39,258 nucleotides of DNA from Hungatella effluvii (GCF_003201875.1 NZ_QJKD01000031.1:1-39258), one strand, 5' to 3'. Positions 7,275 through 15,785 are shown, counted from the first letter of the stretch. Program-made: numbers and translations. The notes: generated from the letters alone by a model not told the origin.

Positions 7275-7754
7275 TCATCCTCCGCTTCTTAAAGACAGCC
7301 AGATCCGGCCGCCTCCATCGCCACTGGTTGAGACGGAAAGCAGTTCCCCGTCCATGGACATGGCCACTTCGTCACACTCCAGAATCTCATAGCCGTCATT
7401 TACGCCCAGACCGCTCTCCGTATCGGTGAACAGTTCCCAAAGCTTTCCATCCCTATAGTAGATATAAGTCACGTATTCAGAACCGTTTATCTCCTGCTTC
7501 AACTGAAGGACTGTGATTCCATCCATCTCGGTCAGTCCCACCATTCCGTCCTCGTCGCCCTGCCTTACCTTGTTGGCAATATAGCTCAGAGCCACATCGC
7601 CGCGGTAGGTCGACTCCGTCCTGGCATTGATATTCTCGTAGACCTTTCCTCCGATCAAAACCGCAAACAGCGCACAGAGCACAAATACGAGGAACAGAAG
7701 CATGGTAAACAACGTATTCACCAGCTGTCCCTTATGATCATTTCTGCGGCCCAT
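7275..7754 (-). CDS. DUF4860-like pilus-associated membrane protein
   Basis: 159 residues with GGGAGGT upstream of the ATG. A basic leader (MGRRNDHKG) is followed by a hydrophobic helix (about residues 13-33) and a beta-rich soluble domain ending 'GGRIWLSLRSGG'. From memory it resembles the DUF4860 family found in clostridial pilus/secretion clusters; a profile search would be needed to confirm this. The residue five after the leader Gly is Thr, so it is not a canonical pilin. It ends 5 bp before the next gene, so translation is probably coupled. Confidence 0.7.
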   Translation of the reverse strand: MGRRNDHKGQLVNTLFTMLLFLVFVLCALFAVLIGGKVYENINARTESTYRGDVALSYIANKVRQGDEDGMVGLTEMDGITVLQLKQEINGSEYVTYIYYRDGKLWELFTDTESGLGVNDGYEILECDEVAMSMDGELLSVSTSGDGGGRIWLSLRSGG

Positions 7755-7772
7755 CCGCGCACCTCCCAGCTA

Positions 7773-8093
7773 TTATTCGTGAAGATTGACCGTAATATCC
7801 GGCATGAAGTTGGACGCGAATCCGCTGTAAAACACATCATACTTATCCCGGTCAATCAAAATCCCGTAATTTTCCTCCAGATAATCCACACTGGGCGGAT
7901 ATCTGCCTTCAATGGCGTAGCACTGCACGGAAGCTCTCCGTATGGCATCCCGCAGCGTATCCGCACCTCTCGCATCGGCCTTCTTTGAAAAGGACATGAT
8001 TCCCGTTACAAAAAGCGCCAGCACGCACAGAAATACCAGTACGGACAGGACGTAGCCATAAATTTCCTTCCCTGTCTGTTTCCATCTTTTCAT
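7773..8093 (-). CDS. Small pilin-like protein (GspG-like region)
   Basis: 106 residues, with AGAGGTGA before the ATG overlapping the end of the upstream gspF-like gene region. A short leader is followed by the hydrophobic helix YGYVLSVLVFLCVLALFV. 'ALRDAIRRASVQCYAIEGRYPPSVDYLEENYG' type spacing (about 45-76) is typical of pilins and GspG-like proteins, where 'eGrYPpsl..Le..yg' follows the helix. No Glu5 is present after the leader glycine. It is probably a minor pilin or pseudopilin. Confidence 0.7.
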   Translation of the reverse strand: MKRWKQTGKEIYGYVLSVLVFLCVLALFVTGIMSFSKKADARGADTLRDAIRRASVQCYAIEGRYPPSVDYLEENYGILIDRDKYDVFYSGFASNFMPDITVNLHE

Positions 8094-8104
8094 CGGCTCA
8101 CCTC

Positions 8105-9157
8105 TTATCCAATGGCTGAAAGCACACCGACTAACGGCAGCATGACAGAGAGAAGAATCAGACCGACAGCCACAGCGAGAACGGCTACCATCGTCGGTTC
8201 AAGCCGATTCACCATGTTGTCCAGCGCCGTATCTGCTTCCTCTTCGCAGCTTCTGGATATCTCCTCCATCACCTCATCCAGGCGGCCGCTTCTGACGCCC
8301 ACCTTGATCATCTGAACATGGAATCCGCCAAAGAGACCGGTGTTCTTCATGGCGCTGTAATAATCGGTTCCTGTCTCCAATTCCTCGCCGCAGGCCTTGA
8401 TCTTTTCCTCTACCGCAGGATTTTCCACCAGCTCAGCTGCCAGCTCCATGCCCTTTTCCAGCTCCAGACCGCTGTGAAGCGTCAGCGCCAGTACAGAAGT
8501 AAATCTGCGATTCGCCACCGCCAGCGCGATCCGGCTCTTTCGCTTAAACCGGTCCATCATACGTTCGGCCGCCTGTATCTTTTTGCCGCCTCTTCCCATG
8601 AGCCAGATAACGAAAGCCGCCGCGGCCAGAAGAACCCCTGCAATAAGAGCCACTCCGCTGAATATGCCCCCCAGTCTCGTCGCCGCCATGGATACAGGGC
8701 TGAGACGCGCTCCCAGCTGCTCATAAACACTTTCAAAAATAGGCATTACCTTCGTAAACAGAACGAACAGGACAACCAAAAGCATAAAAATCATGATGAC
8801 CGGATACGTCACCGCGTTTTTGATGCTTTTCATCAGAATGTATTCTTTTTCATAGTACTCTGAAAGAGACGCCATCATCTGATCCAGGGTTCCTGTTTCC
8901 TCGCCCAGCTTCGCCATCCGGATCACGTAGGACGGATAACTTCCCACCTGCTCCAGAACGACAGAAAACGGGCTTCCCAGCTCCACTTCCTCAGACATAT
9001 GTAACAGAATCTTTTTCTCCTCTTCATCTGCCGCATCCTCCGCCATAACAGACAATCCCTCGTCAAGAGGGATTGCCGCGCGAAGCAGAAGAGATATCTG
9101 AAGACAGAAAGCCGAAAGCTCCCGGGCGGAATAATGTTTTTTCAATTCCTTCGCCAT
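8105..9157 (-). CDS. GspF/PilC-type inner-membrane platform protein
   Basis: 350 residues. It is the membrane platform on which pilus or secretion ATPases act. Two homologous GspF domains are visible: residues about 10-130 ('LCLQISLLLRAAIPLDEGL'-type opening, then 'MAKLGEETGTLDQMM') and about 215-335 ('ALTLHSGLELEKGMELAAE', then 'MIKVGVRSGRLDEVM'). Each is followed by hydrophobic segments (about 117-137, 165-190 and 325-350). AAAGGAG precedes the ATG. It heads the pilus-like set, 29 bp after the transglutaminase-like lipoprotein gene. Confidence 0.93.
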   Translation of the reverse strand: MAKELKKHYSARELSAFCLQISLLLRAAIPLDEGLSVMAEDAADEEEKKILLHMSEEVELGSPFSVVLEQVGSYPSYVIRMAKLGEETGTLDQMMASLSEYYEKEYILMKSIKNAVTYPVIMIFMLLVVLFVLFTKVMPIFESVYEQLGARLSPVSMAATRLGGIFSGVALIAGVLLAAAAFVIWLMGRGGKKIQAAERMMDRFKRKSRIALAVANRRFTSVLALTLHSGLELEKGMELAAELVENPAVEEKIKACGEELETGTDYYSAMKNTGLFGGFHVQMIKVGVRSGRLDEVMEEISRSCEEEADTALDNMVNRLEPTMVAVLAVAVGLILLSVMLPLVGVLSAIG

Positions 9158-9186
9158 GTATCGCTTCTCCTTTATGATATGAAATT

Positions 9187-10197
9187 TTAATAAGAGTATT
9201 TTGCTTTATAATTCGAGCTGTTCTTGATATACTCTTCAATCGCCGGATCTCCCTTGCCGGAGGAGGCGAATGTCGGGTCCATCAGTTTCCAGTCTTGGCC
9301 GTCAAAGTAGATGATATTGTCCACCCAGCCCTGGCCCTCGATATAAACATTAATCCATGCGTGATACAGACTGCCCGTATATCCCACCACCAGCTTGGTC
9401 GGAATATTCTGGGAACGCAGCATCGCCGTCATAACCGCGGCGTAATCAAAGCAAATTCCCTTTTTCTGAGACAGGATAGAATCGCAGTTCGGAAGATATC
9501 CGGACTGAACGGAGTTGGCTTTTGCCGTATCATATGTAATGTTGGTGACCACATAATTGTAAACGGACGAGACAACCTCCAGCGCATCCGCAGAAGACGC
9601 GGCCACCTCTGCGCCCTTCTTTACTACGCTGCTGTCCGCAGTAAAATTCACATACTGATTTGGATATAAGAACGGTGCAAACTGGTCCGCAAGAGATACG
9701 GACAGATCCTGGCTGAACTTCACCGCATACTGGTTGCCCTGTACCTGTTCCAGCACTCTCACCGTATAGCTGCCGTTGCCTTCCGACATCGGGAATACCT
9801 CATAGGCAGATCTGGCGTTTAAATCATACGTATACGTCTCTCCGCCGCTCTTGATCACCTGAACCTTAATCTTGGAAGAGCCTCCCGTATACTGCACCAT
9901 CACATAGCCCTGGGACAGATTGGACGCATCCAGTGTCACAGAGTTATTGCTGTAAGTCGTCGTACCGGAAGCCTGCGGTGTTCTCACGTTGCTCCCCGCG
10001 GGCTTTGAATACAGCGGAACCGCTTCCTCTTCGACAGTCACGACAGCCAGGCTCTCCGGTTCTTCTGCCAGCGCAGCCGTACTCTCTGCGGCAATCGTCT
10101 GCGATTCAGCCACAGATGCCTTCTGGCTCTGGCAGCCGCTCACCGACACCATAAGCGCCGTGCAGGCGGTCAGAACCACAATTCTATTCTTCTTCAT
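9187..10197 (-). CDS. Transglutaminase-like lipoprotein
   Basis: 336 residues. The signal sequence ends in a lipobox VSGC (Cys22), so the protein is lipid-anchored outside the membrane. A Ser/Ala/Glu-rich linker and a beta domain (about 85-165) precede a transglutaminase-like fold. The catalytic triad is visible: Cys249 in KGICFDYAA, His279 in SLYHAWINVY and Asp307 in LMDPTF. Such bacterial proteins usually act as cysteine proteases or in peptidoglycan or protein cross-link chemistry; the substrate here is unknown. It lies between the rlmB gene and the pilus-like genes and could belong to the latter transcript. Confidence 0.9.
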   Translation of the reverse strand: MKKNRIVVLTACTALMVSVSGCQSQKASVAESQTIAAESTAALAEEPESLAVVTVEEEAVPLYSKPAGSNVRTPQASGTTTYSNNSVTLDASNLSQGYVMVQYTGGSSKIKVQVIKSGGETYTYDLNARSAYEVFPMSEGNGSYTVRVLEQVQGNQYAVKFSQDLSVSLADQFAPFLYPNQYVNFTADSSVVKKGAEVAASSADALEVVSSVYNYVVTNITYDTAKANSVQSGYLPNCDSILSQKKGICFDYAAVMTAMLRSQNIPTKLVVGYTGSLYHAWINVYIEGQGWVDNIIYFDGQDWKLMDPTFASSGKGDPAIEEYIKNSSNYKAKYSY

Positions 10198-10247
10198 CTT
10201 TCCTCATCTCCATCTCACATAGAAACAGGCCCTGGTGCCGGGCGGCA

Positions 10248-10985
10248 CTAGCCCAGACGCTGTCTGACGATCTCGTAAGCGAGCACACCCGCGGCCACGG
10301 AAGCGTTCAGCGAGTCGATATCGCCCTTCATGGGAATCGATGCAACCATGTCGCATTTTTCCCTGACGAGTCTTCCCACGCCGTCTCCTTCGCCGCCGAT
10401 CACCAGACCGACAGGCCCTTTTAAATTCAGCCGGTACATCAGTTCGCCGTTCATATCCGCACAGACGAACCAAAGTCCCTTTTCCTTCAATTCTTCAATC
10501 GTAGCCGCCAGGTTTGTCACCTTCGCCACCGGCGTATAGTTGAGGGCTCCCGCCGAGGTCTTTGCCACTACCGCCGTAAGGCCGGAAGCGCGCCTTTTCG
10601 GAATAATCACTCCATGGGCTCCCGCTAAGTTGGCCGTACGGATGATCGCGCCCAGATTATGGGGATCCTCAATTCCATCCAGCAGGAAAATAAACGGTGG
10701 TTCCCCTTTTTCCTCAGCCGCCTTCAAGATATCTTCTACTTCAGCATATTCATAAGCCGCAGCATGTGCGATCACTCCCTGGTGATGGCCTTCCTCCGAC
10801 ATCTGATTCAAACGTTCCCTGGAAACGAAATTCACGATCGTATCCTGCTTCTTTGCCTCTCTTATAATGGACTGGATAGGACCGTCCTTTACGCCATCCT
10901 GCACATAAAGCTTATCGATGGTCTTTCCCGCGCGGTATGCCTCCAGCACGGCGTTTCTTCCTTCTATTGTAAATTCTTCCGTCAT
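10248..10985 (-). CDS. rlmB: 23S rRNA 2'-O-ribose guanosine methyltransferase (TrmH family)
   Basis: 245 residues. It methylates the 2'-OH of G2251 (E. coli numbering) in 23S rRNA using SAM. The N-terminal substrate domain starts 'EGRNAVLEAYRAG'. The SPOUT domain shows motif 1 NLGAIIRTA (110-118), motif 2 VIGGEGDGV (195-203) and motif 3 SLNASVA (225-231). The ATG overlaps the mrnC stop by 4 nt (ATGA), so the two are translationally coupled in the common cysS-mrnC-rlmB order of Firmicutes. Confidence 0.95.
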   Translation of the reverse strand: MTEEFTIEGRNAVLEAYRAGKTIDKLYVQDGVKDGPIQSIIREAKKQDTIVNFVSRERLNQMSEEGHHQGVIAHAAAYEYAEVEDILKAAEEKGEPPFIFLLDGIEDPHNLGAIIRTANLAGAHGVIIPKRRASGLTAVVAKTSAGALNYTPVAKVTNLAATIEELKEKGLWFVCADMNGELMYRLNLKGPVGLVIGGEGDGVGRLVREKCDMVASIPMKGDIDSLNASVAAGVLAYEIVRQRLG

Positions 10986-11434
10986 TCCAGTTCTCCTATT
11001 TTCTCAAATCCATGGCTGATCAGTGTGACCAGCCGATCCAGACGGCCTGTCAGATAGAGGTAGCCGCAAAGCGCCTCAAAGCCCGTAGCCGTTCTGTAGT
11101 CCACCACGGTCGCATGCTTCGCCGTCGTCACCGACTTGGCGTTGCGTCCGCGTTTGTAGACCGCCGTCTCCTCTTCGGTAAGCTCTTCCAAAATGAGCCG
11201 TATCATCTCTGCCTGAGTGCCTGCATTGACCAGCGACGCACTCTTCTTATGCATCTTATTCACCTGTATGCTGCCATGATTGATCACCATGGTGCGGACA
11301 ATCAGTTCATAGACGGCATCTCCGATATAGGCCAGCGCCAGCGGAGAATACGTCCTCGGATCCATCTCCTTCAGCCTCAGTGCCTCATTGCAAAAGGTCT
11401 GGAATCCTACCTCTTCTCTTACGCCCTCTTCCAT
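10982..11434 (-). CDS. mrnC: Mini-ribonuclease 3
   Basis: 150 residues. It is a dsRNA-binding-domain-less RNase III that matures 23S rRNA in Firmicutes. The catalytic signature 'LAYIGDAVYE' (Asp39) and the second acidic cluster 'TGFEALCGYLYL' are present. It starts inside cysS (16-nt overlap), with AAGGTG five bases before the ATG. Confidence 0.95.
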   Translation of the reverse strand: MEEGVREEVGFQTFCNEALRLKEMDPRTYSPLALAYIGDAVYELIVRTMVINHGSIQVNKMHKKSASLVNAGTQAEMIRLILEELTEEETAVYKRGRNAKSVTTAKHATVVDYRTATGFEALCGYLYLTGRLDRLVTLISHGFEKIGELE

Positions 11435-12822
11435 TTTACACCTTCTCTGGTGTCTTCCAGAACGATTCCCTTTAAAAGAAGCTGTCCGCGAATCTCATCG
11501 GCCAGCGCGAAATTCTTATCCTTTCTCGCCTGCTGTCTCGCTGCGATCATCTCTTCGATCTCAGAATCCAGTATCTCTTCCTTTTTCTCGGTGACAATGC
11601 CCAGCACGTCGCACAGCTTTTCGATGGTCTCTTTCAAATATACTACGTAAGCCCTGGAACTGTCTGGCCCTGCTGTGGAATTGCTCAGCTTGACGAGTTC
11701 AAAGACAGCAGAAATACCATCTGCGGTGTTAAAATCGTCATCCATGGCTGCCTCATACTTTGCAACCAGCTCGTCAACAGCTTCCCTGCTCTCGCCTTCT
11801 TTAAACGAATCGCCTGCCGCGCTGCTCTCCAGATCCTTAAGCTTTTGAACCGCAGTCAGAATTCGCTCTAATCCATTCTTGGAAGACTCCATCAGCTCCG
11901 CGCTGAAATTCAGCGGGCTTCTGTAGTGAGCGCTCAGCATAAAGAAACGAAGCACCGATAAATCATACTTCTCGCTGATCTCCCTGACAGTAAAGAAATT
12001 GCCCAGGGATTTCGACATCTTCCTGTTATCAATATTTAAAAATGCATTGTGCATCCAGTATTTTGCAAACTCTTTGCCGTTAGCCGACTCGCTCTGAGCA
12101 ATCTCATTCTCATGATGCGGGAAGACAAGGTCCTCTCCGCCCGCATGGATATCGATCTGGTCGCCCAAATACTTCTTAGACATGACGGAACACTCGATAT
12201 GCCAGCCAGGACGTCCCTCACACCATGGAGACTCCCAGTAAGGTTCCCCTTCTTTTTTGGGCTTCCAGAGAACAAAATCCGTCGGATCCTCCTTGCCTTC
12301 CTCTCCCGTCACCTTGATCTCACGGAAGCCGGACTGCAGATCCTCGATATTCTTATGGGACAGCTTTCCATAGCCGTCAAATGATTTTGTACGGAAATAA
12401 ACGGTTCCGTCGGCCGCCACGTAAGCATGGCCGCTCTCGATCAGATTGCCGATCATATCCAGCATCCCGCAGATTTCCTCTGTAGCGAGCGGATTCTTCG
12501 TGGCCGGCTTCACGTTCAGCCCTTCCATGTCCTTCTTGCATTCTTCGATATAACGCTTGGAAATGGTATCGGCATCCACACCCTCTTCAATGGCCTTCTT
12601 AATGATCTTATCGTCCACATCGGTAAAGTTGGAAACAAAATTCACCTCGTAGCCCTTGTATTCAAAATACCGTCTGACCGTGTCAAACACGATCATCGGC
12701 CTTGCATTTCCTATATGAATGAAGTTGTATACCGTCGGTCCGCAGACATACATCTTGACCTTTCCCGGTTCCAGCGGCACAAATTCTTCCTTCTGTCTCG
12801 TCAATGTATTAAAAATTTTCAT
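11419..12822 (-). CDS. cysS: Cysteinyl-tRNA synthetase
   Basis: 467 residues, full length. A class I synthetase that charges tRNA-Cys. Seen: the HIGH-type motif HIGN (36-39), zinc ligands Cys27, Cys211, His236 and Glu240, and KMSKS (268-272). The C-terminal anticodon-binding part ends 'VKWKRA'. AGGAGG precedes the ATG. It is 18 bp from ispF upstream and overlaps mrnC downstream. Confidence 0.97.
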   Translation of the reverse strand: MKIFNTLTRQKEEFVPLEPGKVKMYVCGPTVYNFIHIGNARPMIVFDTVRRYFEYKGYEVNFVSNFTDVDDKIIKKAIEEGVDADTISKRYIEECKKDMEGLNVKPATKNPLATEEICGMLDMIGNLIESGHAYVAADGTVYFRTKSFDGYGKLSHKNIEDLQSGFREIKVTGEEGKEDPTDFVLWKPKKEGEPYWESPWCEGRPGWHIECSVMSKKYLGDQIDIHAGGEDLVFPHHENEIAQSESANGKEFAKYWMHNAFLNIDNRKMSKSLGNFFTVREISEKYDLSVLRFFMLSAHYRSPLNFSAELMESSKNGLERILTAVQKLKDLESSAAGDSFKEGESREAVDELVAKYEAAMDDDFNTADGISAVFELVKLSNSTAGPDSSRAYVVYLKETIEKLCDVLGIVTEKKEEILDSEIEEMIAARQQARKDKNFALADEIRGQLLLKGIVLEDTREGVKWKRA

Positions 12823-12839
12823 AGTTCCCTCCTGTTTGA

Positions 12840-13385
12840 TTATTTCCCGCAGCAGCCACCACTACAGCCCTGACAGCCGCTGTCCATGATTTTATCATCA
12901 TAACAGTAATCCCCCACTGTCGTCAATAAGGTAATTGCCTGTGCTGAAATTCCATCCCCGCTGCCCGTAAAGCCCAGACCTTCCTCGGTCGTTGCCTTTA
13001 CGCTGACACGGTCTGCAGGTATTCCAAGGGCGGCAGCGATATTCTCCGCCATCTGCGGTCTGTAATCCTTAAGTTTGGGCCTTTGAGCGATGATTGTCGC
13101 ATCGATGTTCTCAATCACGTACCCCTTCTCTTCCAGAAGCGTTCCGACGCGCTTTAAAAGTTCCACGCTGGATATTCCCTTATAAGCCGGATCCGTATCC
13201 GGAAAATGTTCCCCGATATCCCCCAGCGCCGCCGCGCCGAGCAGGGCGTCCATCACCGCGTGAACTAACACGTCCGCGTCAGAATGGCCTAAAAGTCCTT
13301 TTTCATAGGGAACCTTTACTCCTCCGAGAATCAAATCCCTTCCGTCCGTCAATTTGTGTACATCGTATCCCTGTCCGATTCTCAT
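12840..13385 (-). CDS. ispF: 2-C-methyl-D-erythritol 2,4-cyclodiphosphate synthase with Cys-rich tail
   Basis: 181 residues from ATG 13385 (MRIGQGYDVH). The frame stays open upstream, but this is the family's conserved start and AAAGGA lies before it. IspF converts CDP-methylerythritol 2-phosphate to the cyclodiphosphate in the non-mevalonate isoprenoid pathway. Zinc ligands Asp8, His10 and His42 are visible, as are the 'HSDAD' and 'ATTEEGLGFTG' motifs. The normal enzyme ends near residue 157. This one adds about 24 residues with five cysteines (DSGCQGCSGGCCGK), a probable metal or redox tail. Confidence 0.95.
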   Translation of the reverse strand: MRIGQGYDVHKLTDGRDLILGGVKVPYEKGLLGHSDADVLVHAVMDALLGAAALGDIGEHFPDTDPAYKGISSVELLKRVGTLLEEKGYVIENIDATIIAQRPKLKDYRPQMAENIAAALGIPADRVSVKATTEEGLGFTGSGDGISAQAITLLTTVGDYCYDDKIMDSGCQGCSGGCCGK

Positions 13386-13456
13386 ATGATGTCTTATATC
13401 CTTTCTGAAATCTCTATCATTTAACTGAAATACAATTCTGACTGCATTTCTTATTA

Positions 13457-14383
13457 TTAAACAATCATGCGGACCGCCTTTTTGATACATCGCAGCTGTA
13501 TGTCATTCTGACAGAAACAGCTCTCTCCATCCACATGAACCGCCATCGGCTTATCCACATGAACCATGGCCTCCCCGCATGTATAAAACCGGGTTCCCTT
13601 ATTATGGGACTGCCTTCCAAACATGGAGTTTAAAAGCACCGGTATTAGTTTTCTCTTTTTTCTGTTATTCATTACACAAATGGAAAGTTTTCCATCGTCA
13701 TAGCTGGCATCCGGCGCAAATTTGAAACCGCCGCCTTCATATGGGTGAATATGTGCGGAAATAAAATAGGCATGATTAAACTCCACCTTCTGAACTCCAT
13801 CCAACAGCAAATAACCCTTCGCAGGCTTTGCAAGAAGGAGCTGTTTGATACCGATCAAAAGATAGGTAAGCTTTCCTATATGAAGCTTATTTAAAAATCC
13901 CTTTGTCCTGGAATAAAGAATGTTATGGCAAACCGCCGCATCCATGCCAATTCCTGCGCTGACTATAAATCTTCTGCAGGAAATCTCATCTCCGCCATAT
14001 GTAAGCACTCCGTAATCCAACTGCTTATGGTACTTTGGAGACAGAATCTTCTTCAGACAGCGTCCCGGTTTTCTCGGCAATTTCAAGCTTCTTGCTAAAT
14101 CATTGCCTGAACCGGCAGGAATATAACCTAAGGTAACAGGGCTGCAGAAAGAAAGACCATCCAAAATCTCGTTGACAGTGCCATCCCCGCCGACTGCAAC
14201 GATCACGTGCGGTTCCCTGCACCCTTCTGTCAGCTTTCTGGCAAAAACCTTCGCATCTCCCGGCTTCTCAGTTATATACGCCTGATACTGGGCGTTCTCA
14301 CGCTCCAGCATCCTTTCCAGTTTTTTCCATACGTTCTTCCCCCGCCCGCACCGCGCGTTTGGGTTTATGATAAAATAGTACAT
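13457..14383 (-). CDS. Diacylglycerol kinase family protein (YegS/DagK-like lipid kinase)
   Basis: 308 residues from ATG 14383 with GGAGGG upstream; the frame's extra 28 residues upstream lack a ribosome site. Motifs: NPNARCGRGK (7-16), the nucleotide-binding GGDGTVNE (65-72) and PAGSGNDLAR (89-98). The family phosphorylates diacylglycerol or related lipids, recycling lipid from lipoteichoic-acid or membrane turnover; the exact substrate is not given by sequence. It is probably the first gene of the ispF-cysS run, 71 bp before ispF. Confidence 0.9.
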   Translation of the reverse strand: MYYFIINPNARCGRGKNVWKKLERMLERENAQYQAYITEKPGDAKVFARKLTEGCREPHVIVAVGGDGTVNEILDGLSFCSPVTLGYIPAGSGNDLARSLKLPRKPGRCLKKILSPKYHKQLDYGVLTYGGDEISCRRFIVSAGIGMDAAVCHNILYSRTKGFLNKLHIGKLTYLLIGIKQLLLAKPAKGYLLLDGVQKVEFNHAYFISAHIHPYEGGGFKFAPDASYDDGKLSICVMNNRKKRKLIPVLLNSMFGRQSHNKGTRFYTCGEAMVHVDKPMAVHVDGESCFCQNDIQLRCIKKAVRMIV

Positions 14384-14474
14384 GGAATCCCTCCACCATT
14401 TGCTAATCTTAAGTATATCATAAATCATATAAAATGAATAATAAAATTTTCTTAAAAATATTTCCAAAAAAGTG

Positions 14475-14503
14475 TTGACAATTTACACAATTCATATTAT
14501 ACT
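14475..14503 (+). promoter_or_regulatory. Promoter of the tRNA-Val/tRNA-Met pair
   Basis: TTGACA (14475-14480), a 17-bp spacer and TATACT (14498-14503). The tRNA-Val begins 47 bp after the -10. It is divergent from the lipid kinase gene. Confidence 0.85.
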
Positions 14504-14550
14504 AGCAAAGCAGTCGGGAACACAGAAACAAAAAGTTCCGAGACAAGCAT

Positions 14551-14623
14551 GGGATCTTAGCTCAGCTGGGAGAGCATCTGCCTTACAAGCAGAGGGTCAC
14601 AGGTTCGAGCCCTGTAGGTCCCA
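14551..14623 (+). tRNA. tRNA-Val (anticodon TAC)
   Basis: A 73-nt cloverleaf. The acceptor GGGATCT / AGGTCCC (with one G-T pair) is followed by discriminator A. The anticodon loop CTTACAA on the stem TCTGC/GCAGA gives TAC. The T arm is intact. No encoded CCA. Confidence 0.95.
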
Positions 14624-14662
14624 CTGATAAATAAACTACTTATTTATCAAACAATTTCATAT

Positions 14663-14736
14663 GGCGGAATAGCTCAGTTGGCTAGAGCACACGGTTCATA
14701 CCCGTGGTGTCGAGAGTTCAAATCTCCCTTCCGCTA
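14663..14736 (+). tRNA. tRNA-Met (elongator, anticodon CAT)
   Basis: A 74-nt cloverleaf. The acceptor GGCGGAA / TTCCGCT has a G-T first pair, the usual elongator form, and discriminator A. The loop TTCATAC on the stem ACGG/CCGT gives CAT. It follows tRNA-Val by 39 nt on one transcript. A broken integrase gene begins 90 bp past its 3' end, so this tRNA is a likely past integration site. Confidence 0.93.
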
Positions 14737-14750
14737 CTCTTTCGAGCCCT

Positions 14751-14785
14751 GAAAGCCTTGATTTTACTAGGTTTTTGGGGCTTTC
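14751..14785 (+). terminator. Hairpin after tRNA-Met
   Basis: GAAAGCC (14751-14757) pairs with GGCTTTC (14779-14785) around a 21-nt loop. It is in the right place for a terminator of the tRNA transcript, but the T run after it is weak. Confidence 0.45.
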
Positions 14786-14825
14786 GTTCTAAATGTTTTG
14801 ATAACACTTTTAAATAATCATTTTT

Positions 14826-15438
14826 TTAAGATGTTTTTTCATCTTCATGTTCTGCTTGTACCCGTATAGTATTAATGTTCACCCCACTATCAAACAAAGA
14901 AGATATATAGGTTTTTCTAATTTTATGATTGCTCTTATTAATCCCCCCGCATAACTGCATAGAGATTCAAGATATTTAGTAAAAGTTCGGCTTGTACCTC
15001 TTGTTTTTAATCGGCTTGCTATAAAGATGAACCCATTATCATAATATTCATACTTCAGATCAGTTTTTTTATTTCCTGGAGTAACATTTTTGCTATCCTG
15101 TTTAAATAAACATTTCAATAACCAGCTTCGGACTTTACATATGGAACAACTTTATAACCATCAGGAATCACCTCACCATTTTCACTTACATTATAAGATG
15201 TTGTTTCCATTCTACTAATCGTAATATAATTACCATTGATATCTTCCCATTTAAGAGCTACTAACTCACCAATTCTAAGTCCTAGTTGGAAATTTAGCAA
15301 AACAAGCAACGGTGTTACGCACCATGGTCGGCAGTTAAATTTCTCTCTAGCAGCTACAGCAATCAGATTTTGTTCTTTTTCTAAAAATACTTGTTCCTTA
15401 CTGTCTGGCTTCCTATTATTATATGGAAAGCCTACACC
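14826..15438 (-). pseudogene. Degraded tyrosine integrase (5' truncated, frameshifted, C-terminus lost)
   Basis: Three pieces of one integrase are readable. From 15438 down: 'REKFNCRPWCVTPLLVLLNF' leads to LGLRIGELVALKWEDI with the first catalytic Arg, and ends at a stop after 'VKSEAGY'. A second frame (about 15118-14940) continues with 'GFIFIASRLKTRGTSRTFTKYL'. A third gives NHKIRKTYISSLFDSGVN with the HxxR box and QAEHEDEKTS, then TAA. The N-terminal arm-binding domain and the catalytic Tyr are missing, so it is dead. The fragments match integrases of Tn916-like elements or prophages. Its position beside tRNA-Met marks the left end of a decayed island. Confidence 0.85.
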
Positions 15439-15465
15439 CTACCATATAAAAGGAGACAAACAACT

Positions 15466-15738
15466 TTGCTGATTTTAAAATACGAGAGAATAGATATTTT
15501 TCACAATCGAGTTTACACAAAAGACAATCCGACGAATCCTACTAAAGAAGATTTTAAAAAGACATTCTCATTTTTCAGTAAAAACCATGATTCAGTAATT
15601 CATATCGATGATACTGTGATATTTGGGGATTCTCTGGAAGAATTTGAAAACATGATTGCAACGGCTAGACATTTTGACAATCTCAGTTATACAGAAGTCA
15701 AAAAAAGCTACGATAAGGCAAAAAAGCGTACTCGTTGA
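15466..15738 (+). CDS. 90-residue hypothetical protein with TTG start
   Basis: AAAGGAGA (about 15450-15456) lies before a TTG at 15466. From there the product opens with 'LILKYERIDIFHNRVYTKD' and ends 'VKKSYDKAKKRTR'. It has no membrane segment and no domain I recognise. An acidic middle part reads 'HIDDTVIFGDSLEEFENM'. The upstream open frame overlaps the integrase remnant in antisense and is not part of the gene. It may be an accessory gene of the decayed island or a 3' fragment of a larger gene. Confidence 0.4.
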   Translation: MLILKYERIDIFHNRVYTKDNPTNPTKEDFKKTFSFFSKNHDSVIHIDDTVIFGDSLEEFENMIATARHFDNLSYTEVKKSYDKAKKRTR

Positions 15739-15752
15739 TGGGATAAATAACA

Positions 15753-15785
15753 GGCTAGAAGCATTCAATATATTAACTTCCAGCC
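15753..15785 (+). terminator. Hairpin, possible terminator
   Basis: GGCTAGAAG (15753-15761) pairs with CTTCCAGCC (15777-15785) apart from one mismatch and is followed by TTGCTTTT. It sits 15 bp after the 90-residue ORF. The 300 bp that follow, up to 16085, hold no gene I can support. Confidence 0.45.

Noticed and set aside
6671..7429. Plus-strand ORF of 252 codons
   Set aside because: It spans several confirmed minus-strand pilus genes in antisense and has no family resemblance.
11012..11650. Plus-strand ORF of 212 codons
   Set aside because: It is antisense to mrnC and cysS, both of which are certain.
15391..15465. N-terminal extension of the 90-residue plus-strand ORF
   Set aside because: It is antisense to the integrase remnant. 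The ribosome site and TTG at 15466 mark a better start.
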